8,028 nt of DNA, from the NCBI GenBank assembly GCA_027341705.1, contig DAIELO010000044.1, positions 1 to 8,028 on the forward strand, given 5' to 3'. Shown here piece after piece: positions 1 through 4,936 of this stretch (within the stretch, counting starts at the first letter, position 1; the number at the start of each line of letters is the position of its first letter). A program made the position numbers and the translations under genes. Under the pieces are notes generated by a model that was given only the letters and a program-made list of their open reading frames with translations, made no database searches and had not been told where the DNA came from. Origin of the DNA: Caryophanales bacterium. Lineage in GTDB: Bacteria; Bacillota; Bacilli; Alicyclobacillales; SLC66.

Positions 1-155
1 CGATACTCAATGCCAGCTTCACGTAATCTTTTACGCAATACTGTCACTTCCGCCACAGTCAGACCACGATAATCAGTAACAATCGCGCTTTTGCATTGAC
101 TGAGTTTACTTGCGATCTCATCAACCAATACTGCTTTTTCTTCACGCACACCCAT
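1..155 (-). CDS. rplJ: Large-subunit ribosomal protein L10, N-terminal part
   Basis: Partial gene; the window edge cuts it after 51 codons. L10 is the base of the L12 stalk on the 50S subunit and binds 23S rRNA next to L11. The visible N-terminus begins [18 protein letters not shown] and continues with [25 protein letters not shown], which matches the start of Bacillus L10 (DYRGLNVSEVTELRKQLREA). The ATG at 155-153 follows a strong Shine-Dalgarno site (AAGGGGGTG, about 160-168). It is the third gene of the rplK-rplA-rplJ set and is preceded by an L10 leader with a terminator hairpin, so its expression is probably autoregulated by L10-L12. Identity is secure. Confidence 0.95.
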   Translation of the reverse strand, partial: MGVREEKAVLVDEIASKLSQCKSAIVTDYRGLTVAEVTVLRKRLREAGIEY

Positions 156-169
156 TATTACACCCCCTT

Positions 170-205
170 ACAAAAATCAACCGGCCTCCGCCGATGACGA
201 AGACC
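170..205 (-). terminator. Attenuator terminator of the L10 leader
   Basis: Read on the minus strand, 205-183 forms a 10-bp hairpin (GGTCTTCGTC with GGCGGAGGCC, three G-U or U-G closures allowed) with a 3-nt AUC loop. It is followed after a few bases by five U (176-172). It ends only a few bases before the rplJ Shine-Dalgarno site, as expected for an attenuator rather than an end-of-operon terminator. Its 5' arm can instead pair with 233-239. Confidence 0.75.
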
Positions 206-295
206 GTTCTGATAGGTATACACCCATTCAGTGTCCTCGACCTCGGCAGGCAAATTGGATTAAGCCGTCAACCGGCACCTGCTGTCTGCAGTCAG
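170..295 (-). promoter_or_regulatory. Ribosomal protein L10 leader RNA (L10-L12 autoregulatory site)
   Basis: The rplA-rplJ gap carries the hallmarks of the Firmicutes L10 leader. On the minus strand CAGACAGCAGG (278-288) is followed by GGCTTAATCC (257-266) and CCTGCCGAGG (241-250). GCAGG and CCTGC pair to close the protein-binding stem, and the GGCTTAATCC segment is the conserved internal loop. Downstream, CGAGGAC (233-239) can pair with GTCTTCG (198-204), the 5' half of a terminator hairpin, so an antiterminator and a terminator are mutually exclusive. In B. subtilis the L10-L12 complex controls rplJL by transcription attenuation at such a leader. The conserved core is seen directly; the switching mechanism here is inferred. 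Confidence 0.85.
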
Positions 296-329
296 ACATA
301 CTTGTAATTAGCGGACCAACTTGCCACGC

Positions 330-1004
330 TTACACATCAAGCGGAATGCCAGGTCCCATCGTACTGCTGATACTCACACCGCGAACATATTGACCTTTCG
401 CTGCCGCTGGTTTCGCTTTTTGCAAAGCTTCCAGCACCGTGTTGAAGTTCTCAAGGAGTTTTTCCATCGGAAAAGATACCTTGCCGAGTACGGCATGAAC
501 ATTGGCACCTTTATCCAAACGGTATTCCACTTTACCCGCTTTCACTTCTTCGACTGCGCGTTTTACGTCAAACGTTACCGTGCCTGTTTTCGGATTTGGC
601 ATCAATCCGCGGGGGCCTAAAATGCGGCCTAGTTTACCAACGCTCGCCATCATGTCAGGCGTTGCCACCGCAGCATCAAATTCCATCCAACCACCAGCAA
701 TGCGGCTCACTAAATCTTCATCGCCAACCACATCAGCACCTGCTAGTTCTGCTTCTTTCGCCTTGTCGCCTTTTGCAAATACGATCAGTCGCACGGAGCG
801 TCCTGTACCATGTGGCAACACGACTGCGCCGCGAATTTGTTGATCGTTTTTGCGTGGGTCTAACCCCAGCTTAAATGCTACTTCAACCGTTGCGTCGAAC
901 TTAACAGTGGATGTTTGTTTCAAAAGGTTAAATGCTTCTGCTGGATCGTACAGCTTGTCTTTTTCAACGAGCTTTACCGCATCCATGTACTTCTTTCCAG
1001 CCAT
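330..1004 (-). CDS. rplA: Large-subunit ribosomal protein L1
   Basis: L1 forms the mobile L1 stalk of the 50S subunit, which helps release deacylated tRNA from the E site, and it also acts as a translational repressor of its own operon. The 224-residue product begins [20 protein letters not shown] and carries the L1 core, including [19 protein letters not shown], the L1 signature, and a C-terminal end [15 protein letters not shown] that is typical of the family. An in-frame TTG lies two codons upstream at 1010, but the ATG at 1004-1002 is 7 nt from AAGGAGG (1012-1018) and matches the family N-terminus, so it is preferred. It follows rplK after an 84-nt gap holding an L1-binding-site mimic, which suggests feedback on rplA itself. 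Confidence 0.96.
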   Translation of the reverse strand: MAGKKYMDAVKLVEKDKLYDPAEAFNLLKQTSTVKFDATVEVAFKLGLDPRKNDQQIRGAVVLPHGTGRSVRLIVFAKGDKAKEAELAGADVVGDEDLVSRIAGGWMEFDAAVATPDMMASVGKLGRILGPRGLMPNPKTGTVTFDVKRAVEEVKAGKVEYRLDKGANVHAVLGKVSFPMEKLLENFNTVLEALQKAKPAAAKGQYVRGVSISSTMGPGIPLDV

Positions 1005-1022
1005 GTACAATCCTCCTTATTG

Positions 1023-1066
1023 GTGGTCTACGAAGCGGTGACTCTAATTTGCGCCGCTCCTCCCAC
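1023..1066 (-). promoter_or_regulatory. Candidate L1-binding hairpin before rplA (23S rRNA mimic)
   Basis: On the minus strand GTGG (1066-1063) pairs with CCAC (1026-1023) and an inner 7-bp helix GGAGCGG/CCGCTTC (1060-1054 with 1038-1032) is enclosed. Between them is an asymmetric internal loop, GA on the 5' side and GTAGA on the 3' side. The GTGGGAGG 5' strand is the same as in the L1-binding region of 23S rRNA, where GGTGGGAGGC faces AAATACCACC. The element ends 4 nt before the rplA Shine-Dalgarno site, an ideal place for translational repression by L1. The structure is seen; L1 binding is inferred. Confidence 0.6.
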
Positions 1067-1088
1067 GTGTAAAGGCCACACCCGACCC

Positions 1089-1514
1089 TTACTCGATTAC
1101 GGTGATTCCCATCGAGCGTGCCGTGCCTTCGATCATGCGCATCGCTGCCTCGACAGTAGCCGCATTGAGATCGACCATTTTCGTTTCAGCAATTTCGCGA
1201 ACCTTGTCGCGGGAAATCTTGCCGACTTTTGTCTTATTCGGTTCGCCCGAACCGGATTCGATGCCGATTGCTTTTTTAAGCAACACCGAAGCTGGTGGGG
1301 TTTTCAATTCAAACGTGAACGAACGATCCTCGTATACCGTAATCACTACCGGAATGATGGTACCGATTTGCTCCGCTGTTTTGGCATTGAATTCCTTACA
1401 AAATTGCATGATGTTAACACCTGCTTGACCCAGTGCAGGGCCAATCGGCGGTGCCGGAGTGGCTTTTCCTCCTTGAACCTGGAGTTTAACGAGTTTCATA
1501 ATTCTTTTCGCCAC
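1089..1514 (-). CDS. rplK: Large-subunit ribosomal protein L11
   Basis: L11 binds the GTPase-associated centre of 23S rRNA at the base of the L12 stalk and takes part in factor binding and the stringent response. The 141-residue product starts (V)[22 protein letters not shown] and shows the proline-rich N-domain, [19 protein letters not shown], and the C-terminal RNA-binding domain ending [19 protein letters not shown]. Length equals the family standard. The open frame extends 18 codons further upstream, but the GTG at 1514-1512 gives the exact family N-terminus and lies behind AGAGAGGTG, so the longer version is rejected. It leads the rplK-rplA-rplJ set, 110 nt after nusG, with its own candidate promoter and an L1-type hairpin in its leader. 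Confidence 0.96.
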   Translation of the reverse strand: MAKRIMKLVKLQVQGGKATPAPPIGPALGQAGVNIMQFCKEFNAKTAEQIGTIIPVVITVYEDRSFTFELKTPPASVLLKKAIGIESGSGEPNKTKVGKISRDKVREIAETKMVDLNAATVEAAMRMIEGTARSMGITVIE

Positions 1515-1540
1515 AGGACACACCTCTCTTTCCTCAAAAT

Positions 1541-1578
1541 GTGGTATGACGGGCGCAGGGCACCCCACGACCTCCCAC
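1541..1578 (-). promoter_or_regulatory. Candidate L1-binding site in the rplK leader (23S rRNA mimic)
   Basis: The minus strand reads GTGGGAGG (1578-1571) and, 22 nt later, ATACCAC (1547-1541). These are the two conserved strands of the L1-binding region of 23S rRNA (GGTGGGAGGC ... AAATACCACC in E. coli). GTGG pairs with CCAC, and a capping hairpin GGGTGC-CCT-GCGCCC (1565-1551) closes the top. The site is about 27 nt upstream of the rplK GTG. L1 represses the rplK-rplA mRNA in E. coli through a comparable rRNA-like target, so an L1 operator is the natural reading. The pairing between the capping hairpin and the outer helix is not uniquely determined. Confidence 0.6.
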
Positions 1579-1623
1579 TACGAGCCAATTAACACATCGT
1601 AGCCTTTGCATACAGCAGTCTGT

Positions 1624-1653
1624 ATTATAATTTCTCAATCATATCAAAATCAA
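1624..1653 (-). promoter_or_regulatory. Candidate promoter for rplK-rplA, at the nusG 3' end
   Basis: The minus strand has a perfect -10 TATAAT (1629-1624) with TTGATT (1653-1648) 18 bp upstream. The -10 overlaps the nusG stop codon. Transcription would begin near 1617 and give a leader of about 100 nt that holds the ATACAG-ACTG-CTGTAT hairpin (1625-1610, partly upstream of the start), a CTACGA/TCGTAG stem (1602-1578) and the L1-type site. The -35 matches the consensus at 4 of 6 positions. Read-through from the rpmG promoter is also possible because no terminator separates nusG from rplK. Confidence 0.45.
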
Positions 1654-2170
1654 GTTCCACAGGAGTGTCACGTCCAAACATGGAAACTAGCACGCGCACC
1701 TTTTGCTTCTCTTGATCAATTTCATCAATGGTACCTACAAAGTCAGCAAATGGACCCGAGATAATGCGCACAGGCTCTTTTAGTTCAAAGTTAAAACGCA
1801 TCTTGACGTCTTCTTCGCCCATGTGCCTCATAATCGATACCACTTCACTTGCATGCAGCGGTATCGGCTTAGATCCTGCCCCACTTGAACCGACAAACCC
1901 TGTGATGCCAGGGGTATTTCTCACTACATACCACGAGTCGTCCGTCATGATCATCTCGACCATCACATACCCTGGAAACACTTTGCGCTTCACAGGGCGG
2001 CGCTTGCCGTTCTTGACTTCGATTTCTTCCTCAGTTGGTACAAGTATACGAAAAATTTTGTCGGACATGTCCATCGACGCGACTCGACGTTCTAAGTTGT
2101 CTTTGACTTTGTTCTCATACCCAGAGTACGTGTGTACAACGTACCAGTGCTTTTCCAGTTGATTGTCCAT
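1625..2170 (-). CDS. nusG: Transcription termination/antitermination factor NusG
   Basis: NusG binds RNA polymerase near the clamp and modulates elongation, pausing and termination; in Bacillus it is pause-promoting. The product (181 residues from this start) has the NGN domain first (HWYVVHTYSGYENKVKDNLERR, then KRKVFPGYVMVEMIMTDDSW and VRNTPGITGFVGSSG) and a C-terminal KOW domain (VRIISGPFADFVGTIDEI, ending FGRDTPVELDFDMIEKL). The ATG at 2170 gives the family N-terminus. An upstream in-frame ATG at 2203 would add 11 residues and has a weak GGTGA site. AGGAGGT (2198-2192) sits too far from 2170 unless the perfect hairpin between them (2191-2176) folds, which would leave 5 nt. Either way nusG follows secE closely. 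Confidence 0.93.
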   Translation of the reverse strand: MDNQLEKHWYVVHTYSGYENKVKDNLERRVASMDMSDKIFRILVPTEEEIEVKNGKRRPVKRKVFPGYVMVEMIMTDDSWYVVRNTPGITGFVGSSGAGSKPIPLHASEVVSIMRHMGEEDVKMRFNFELKEPVRIISGPFADFVGTIDEIDQEKQKVRVLVSMFGRDTPVELDFDMIEKL

Positions 2171-2207
2171 TGTCGACGGGTAAGAACCCGTACCTCCTGC
2201 CATATTC

Positions 2208-2441
2208 TCACCCATTAGCGATGCCGATTGCCTGCATGCCATGCGTCACCAATACATCAAATCCGTAAGTCAATAAAAATACCACCACTGACAGTATGAC
2301 TACCGTCACGGTGTCTGAAAACAATTCTTTGCGCTTTGGCCAGCGCACTTTCTTGATCTCAGCAAAAACGTCCCGAAAGTACATAATTGCAGACCCGAAA
2401 ATCGAGGTCCTTGCACTCACCCGCTCAGAGGATTCATTCAC
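2208..2441 (-). CDS. secE: Preprotein translocase subunit SecE
   Basis: SecE clamps SecY in the membrane translocon. The 77-residue protein is of the short, single-span Gram-positive type. It has a hydrophilic N-terminus, the conserved amphipathic segment YFRDVFAEIKKVRWPKRKEL (about residues 21-40) and one membrane helix, TVTVVILSVVVFLLTYGF (about 44-61). The start is GTG (2441-2439), 9 nt after GGGAGGT. The stop lies four bases before a possible nusG ATG (2203), so the two are likely translated together. It sits between rpmG and nusG as in most Bacilli. Confidence 0.95.
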   Translation of the reverse strand: MNESSERVSARTSIFGSAIMYFRDVFAEIKKVRWPKRKELFSDTVTVVILSVVVFLLTYGFDVLVTHGMQAIGIANG

Positions 2442-2482
2442 TACCTCAGCACCTCCCTAATTCGCCGCAAGCTAATGAATGA

Positions 2483-2632
2483 TTAGCGAGTTTCACGGTG
2501 AGCTGTATGAGTATTGCAATACCGACAGAATTTCTTGAATTCAATACGATCGGGATTGTTCTTCTTGTTTTTAATGGTTGTGTAATTCCGTTGTTTGCAT
2601 TCCGTACAAGCCAATGTGATGGTCACACGCAT
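2483..2632 (-). CDS. rpmG: Large-subunit ribosomal protein L33, zinc-binding type
   Basis: A 49-residue ORF starts [17 protein letters not shown] and ends [15 protein letters not shown]. It is bL33, a small 50S protein near the E site. Two CxxC pairs (C9/C12 and C36/C39) mark the zinc-binding (C+) form rather than a cysteine-free paralogue. The ATG (2632-2630) is preceded by AAGGAGGTG at normal spacing. It is the first gene of rpmG-secE-nusG, behind a promoter at 2672-2701, and its Shine-Dalgarno site lies in the loop of a small hairpin (2634-2650). A perfect 6-bp inverted repeat (2471-2487) overlaps its stop codon, but no U-run follows, so it is not an obvious terminator. Confidence 0.96.
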   Translation of the reverse strand: MRVTITLACTECKQRNYTTIKNKKNNPDRIEFKKFCRYCNTHTAHRETR

Positions 2633-2671
2633 GCGGAACACCTCCTTCCGCAATCGAAAAATTCCCCGAAT

Positions 2672-2701
2672 ACTTTATCATAGAAATGTTTGTAAAGTCA
2701 A
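2672..2701 (-). promoter_or_regulatory. Sigma-A type promoter for rpmG-secE-nusG
   Basis: On the minus strand TTGACT (2701-2696) and TAAAGT (2677-2672) are 18 bp apart, and the -10 has an extended TG motif (TGATAAAGT). Transcription would start near 2665, leaving about 30 nt before the rpmG ATG. A perfect 5-3-5 inverted repeat TGCAC-CAT-GTGCA (2714-2702) abuts the upstream edge of the -35 and could be an operator. No clear terminator for sigH is seen between 2766 and this promoter. Confidence 0.7.
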
Positions 2702-2766
2702 TGCACATGGTGCAGTTTTACTAGTTTAGACATGATCGCTCATCCTTAACCACAAAATCATCCAGT

Positions 2767-3411
2767 TTAAGCAAGACGTTCTTCAAGATACTTCTCCAGT
2801 TTTCGCTTTACCCGTTGCAACGCATTATCAATGGATTTTACGTGACGGCTCAAATCACCAGCAATCTCTTGATAAGTACGTCCGTCTAAGTAAAGTAAAA
2901 GCACATTACGCTCAAGTTCACTAAGCAATTCAGCCATCTTGTACTCAATGTCTGAAAATTCCTCTTTATGAATTACCAATTCCTCAGGATCCGCCACTCG
3001 AACTCCACCGATCACATCCATCAAGGTGCGATCTGAATCCTCATCATAAATTGGCTTGTCCAAAGATATATATGAATTGAGCGGTACGTGCTTTTGCCTT
3101 GTTGCCGTCTTGATGGCCGTGATGATTTGACGAGTAATACAGAGCTCCGCAAACGCTTTGAAAGATGCCAACTTATCGTCTCGGTAATCACGTATGGCTT
3201 TATATAGGCCAATCATGCCTTCCTGCACAATGTCTTCACGATCTGCACCAATCAAAAAATAAGAACGCGCCTTGCCTCGTACGAAGCTTTTATACTTTTG
3301 AATTAAAAAATCAAGTGCCTCACCGTCACCAACCCGTACGAATTCTACGATTGTTTCATCCGGGATGTCTTCGAGAATTCGCCCAACCCTGAGCGATAAA
3401 TCTACAACCAT
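2767..3411 (-). CDS. sigH: RNA polymerase sigma factor SigH (Spo0H)
   Basis: SigH directs core RNA polymerase to promoters of the transition to stationary phase, sporulation initiation and competence in Bacilli. The 214-residue product is close to the B. subtilis protein along its length. Region 2 includes YKSFVRGKARSYFLIGADRE and DIVQEGMIGLYKAIRDY, then FKAFAELCITRQIITAIKTA and TRQKHVPLNSYISLDKP. Region 4 ends with the helix-turn-helix segment LDGRTYQEIAGDLSRHVKSI and DNALQRVKRKLEKYLEE. An in-frame ATG at 3417 directly abuts the GGGGGG Shine-Dalgarno run, so the ATG at 3411, 6 nt beyond it, is chosen. The gene has its own promoter with a dyad over the -10. Presence of sigH indicates a spore-former or a relative of one. 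Confidence 0.95.
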   Translation of the reverse strand: MVVDLSLRVGRILEDIPDETIVEFVRVGDGEALDFLIQKYKSFVRGKARSYFLIGADREDIVQEGMIGLYKAIRDYRDDKLASFKAFAELCITRQIITAIKTATRQKHVPLNSYISLDKPIYDEDSDRTLMDVIGGVRVADPEELVIHKEEFSDIEYKMAELLSELERNVLLLYLDGRTYQEIAGDLSRHVKSIDNALQRVKRKLEKYLEERLA

Positions 3412-3442
3412 GCCCATCCCCCCGAAGAGTCCAGTCTAGCAA

Positions 3443-3463
3443 CTAGTATTGACAGTATACTAG
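3443..3463. promoter_or_regulatory. Perfect 7-7-7 inverted repeat over the sigH -10 (candidate operator)
   Basis: CTAGTAT (3443-3449), a 7-bp spacer TGACAGT and ATACTAG (3457-3463) form a perfect dyad that covers the -10 element and the predicted start site of the sigH promoter. A bound protein would block initiation. In B. subtilis, spo0H is repressed by AbrB, which has no simple consensus, so a regulator cannot be named from the sequence. Confidence 0.45.
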
Positions 3464-3483
3464 ATGGTTTCCAATAGGGTCAA
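3454..3483 (-). promoter_or_regulatory. Sigma-A type promoter of sigH
   Basis: The minus strand carries TTGACC (3483-3478) and TATACT (3459-3454), 5 of 6 matches each, spaced 18 bp. Initiation is expected near 3447, about 36 nt before the sigH ATG. The promoter lies in the short gap after rlmB, so sigH need not depend on the cysE-cysS transcript. Confidence 0.75.
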
Positions 3484-3517
3484 TGCGCAAAACGGCTCAT
3501 TCCAATAATTTGAATGC

Positions 3518-4543
3518 CTATATGCTCCGTTGCCGAACGGCTTCGTACAGAAGTACAGCCGCAGCCACGCCAGCATTAAGCGAATTTAACTCACCCCGCA
3601 TTGGCAACTTTACTAAAAAATCACAGTGTTCTGCTACTAATCTACTCATCCCACTGCCTTCACTGCCAATTACATACACAATTGGGCCAGTCAAATCCAT
3701 TTGCCAATAATGTTCTTTTGCACTCGCATCAGCACCGATGATCCAAAACCCTTGCGCTTTTAACTCTTGAATCGTCTGGCTCAAATTAGCCACGCGCGCC
3801 ACCGGCACGTGTTCTATCGCACCAGCTGAAGCTTTGCCAACACTACCTGTAAGCGGCACCGCCCGACGTTTGGGGATGATCACACCTGCTGCACCTGCGC
3901 CATCTGCCGAGCGCAGAATCGCGCCAAAATTTTGTGGGTCGATAATGCCGTCCAGCACTAATATGATGCCTGGTTTTTTCGCTTTGGCCCGTTCCACAAT
4001 GTCTTCTAGCTCCGCATACTCTTTTGCAGCAATATAAGCCAGTAACCCTTGATGAACGCCCTTATGGGACAAATCATCTAATTTTGCCCGCGATACTGTC
4101 TGCACAAATGCGCCTTGCGCTTTTACTTCGTCGATGATTTCACCAATCGAACCACTAATCAATCCGTCTTGAACTAATAATTTATTAATGGGACGCTTGC
4201 TCCGAATGGCTTCCATGATCGAACGACGACCAATAATGTACTCAAGCGGTGCCGTCTCCCGCGCGTTCTCGTCACGCCTTGCACCGCCACGGTCATCACG
4301 CCGTGCGCCACCACGGTCATCGCGTTTTGCGCCGCCCCAATCATCACGCGTAGGCCGCGCACTCGTGCCACGCCTTGTGGTAAACCCACTTCCTCGCTCT
4401 TCCGTGGTGCGCGTTCCGCGATAGCTAGTACTCCGTCCTTCTGAACTAGTCCGATCCGACCGCATCCCGCTCCCGGCATCTCGACTTTTACTACCTGCCC
4501 CTGAACTCCTGCGGGGTTGTGAATTGCTAAAACGATTGTTCAA
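3518..4543 (-). CDS. rlmB: 23S rRNA (guanosine-2'-O-)-methyltransferase RlmB, with long Arg/Gly-rich N-terminal tail
   Basis: A SpoU/TrmH-family (SPOUT fold) enzyme that uses S-adenosylmethionine to methylate the 2'-OH of the conserved G2251 in the 23S P loop. The 341-residue product has an RNA-binding substrate domain (PLEYIIGRRSIMEAI, about 99-180) and the catalytic domain. Its SPOUT motifs are NFGAILRSADGAGAAGVI (205-222), VIGSEGSGMS (291-300) and LPMRGELNSLNAGVAAAVLL (313-332). The catalytic part alone is about 243 residues, the usual full length of the family. The first 98 residues are extra: low-complexity Ser/Arg/Gly followed by repeats of RDDRGGAR. The start is TTG (4543-4541), 7 nt after AAGGAGG, and overlaps the mrnC stop as TTGA. 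The tail could aid rRNA binding; this is inference. Confidence 0.93.
   Translation of the reverse strand: MNNRFSNSQPRRSSGAGSKSRDAGSGMRSDRTSSEGRSTSYRGTRTTEERGSGFTTRRGTSARPTRDDWGGAKRDDRGGARRDDRGGARRDENARETAPLEYIIGRRSIMEAIRSKRPINKLLVQDGLISGSIGEIIDEVKAQGAFVQTVSRAKLDDLSHKGVHQGLLAYIAAKEYAELEDIVERAKAKKPGIILVLDGIIDPQNFGAILRSADGAGAAGVIIPKRRAVPLTGSVGKASAGAIEHVPVARVANLSQTIQELKAQGFWIIGADASAKEHYWQMDLTGPIVYVIGSEGSGMSRLVAEHCDFLVKLPMRGELNSLNAGVAAAVLLYEAVRQRSI
4269..4350 (-). repeat. 24-bp tandem repeats in the rlmB 5' region
   Basis: Three consecutive 24-bp units begin at 4269, 4293 and 4317, with a partial fourth at 4341. On the plus strand the units open with TCGTCACG, TCATCACG, TCATCGCG and TCATCACG. Each encodes the octapeptide RDDRGGAR or a close variant. 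The in-frame length and amino-acid periodicity point to expansion by slippage or unequal crossing-over inside the coding region, not to a CRISPR array. Confidence 0.85.
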
Positions 4544-4935
4544 ACTTTTTCCTCCTTTGTCGTATACAATTGCTCGATGACTTCTTGGAGCCGGCTCGTG
4601 TTACCACACAAATACAAATACCCAAGCAGCGCCTCTACCCCTGTGCTTGCCCGATAATCTGTGATCTTGTTATGATGGCGTGTCGATCCGGATTTCGCGT
4701 TACGTCCGCGTTTGACCACCATCTGTTCACGCGTGGACAACGTATCCATAATGATTCGCAAACGATCCGCCTGATTTTCCGCGCGCACTTTACTTACCGC
4801 CATGTGGTGAAGTTGGCGAAGCTTACGCTCGCCCTCTTGTACTAAACGAGTCCTCACTTCAATTTCCCAAACTGCATCCCCAACATACGCGAGAATCAAC
4901 GGAGAAAGTAAAAAAGCCGCTTCTTCACTCATCAT
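4540..4935 (-). CDS. mrnC: Mini-ribonuclease III (MrnC), 23S rRNA maturation
   Basis: MrnC is a small RNase III-like enzyme without a double-stranded RNA-binding domain; in B. subtilis it trims 23S precursor ends, stimulated by L3. The 131-residue product has the RNase III catalytic signatures: LAYVGDAVWEIEVR with the metal-binding Asp at residue 20, and GVEALLGYLYL with the catalytic Glu at 101. KRGRNAKSG (75-83) is characteristic of the family. The ATG at 4935 lies one base after the cysS stop; a second ATG follows at once at 4932. No strong Shine-Dalgarno is visible, so translation is probably coupled to cysS. It overlaps rlmB by 4 nt, pairing two 23S rRNA-processing enzymes. Confidence 0.93.
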   Translation of the reverse strand: MMSEEAAFLLSPLILAYVGDAVWEIEVRTRLVQEGERKLRQLHHMAVSKVRAENQADRLRIIMDTLSTREQMVVKRGRNAKSGSTRHHNKITDYRASTGVEALLGYLYLCGNTSRLQEVIEQLYTTKEEKV

Positions 4936-4936
4936 C

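Noticed and set aside
915..1592. Plus-strand open frame of 225 codons across rplK and the rplA start.
   Set aside because: It is antisense to rplK and the rplA start, whose products are unmistakable, and has no recognisable protein features; it is a shadow of the coding strand.
2471..2487. GCTAAT-CATTC-ATTAGC inverted repeat at the rpmG stop as a terminator.
   Set aside because: Six A/T-rich base pairs and no following U-run; secE and nusG must be transcribed past it.
3449..3475. Plus-strand TTGACA near 3449 as a divergent promoter.
   Set aside because: No acceptable -10 at 16-18 bp downstream and no plus-strand gene to serve; the hexamer belongs to the sigH dyad.
3498..3516. Hairpin CATTC/GAATG after the rlmB stop as a possible terminator.
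   Set aside because: Only 5 bp of stem and a later, interrupted U stretch; too weak to call.
4269..4350. Short regularly spaced repeats as a CRISPR-like array.
   Set aside because: Units are contiguous without spacers, are multiples of three and encode a repeated octapeptide in rlmB.
4174..4479. Minus-strand 101-codon frame within the rlmB tail region.
   Set aside because: Frame-shifted shadow of the repeat-rich rlmB 5' end; the periodic sequence keeps several frames open.
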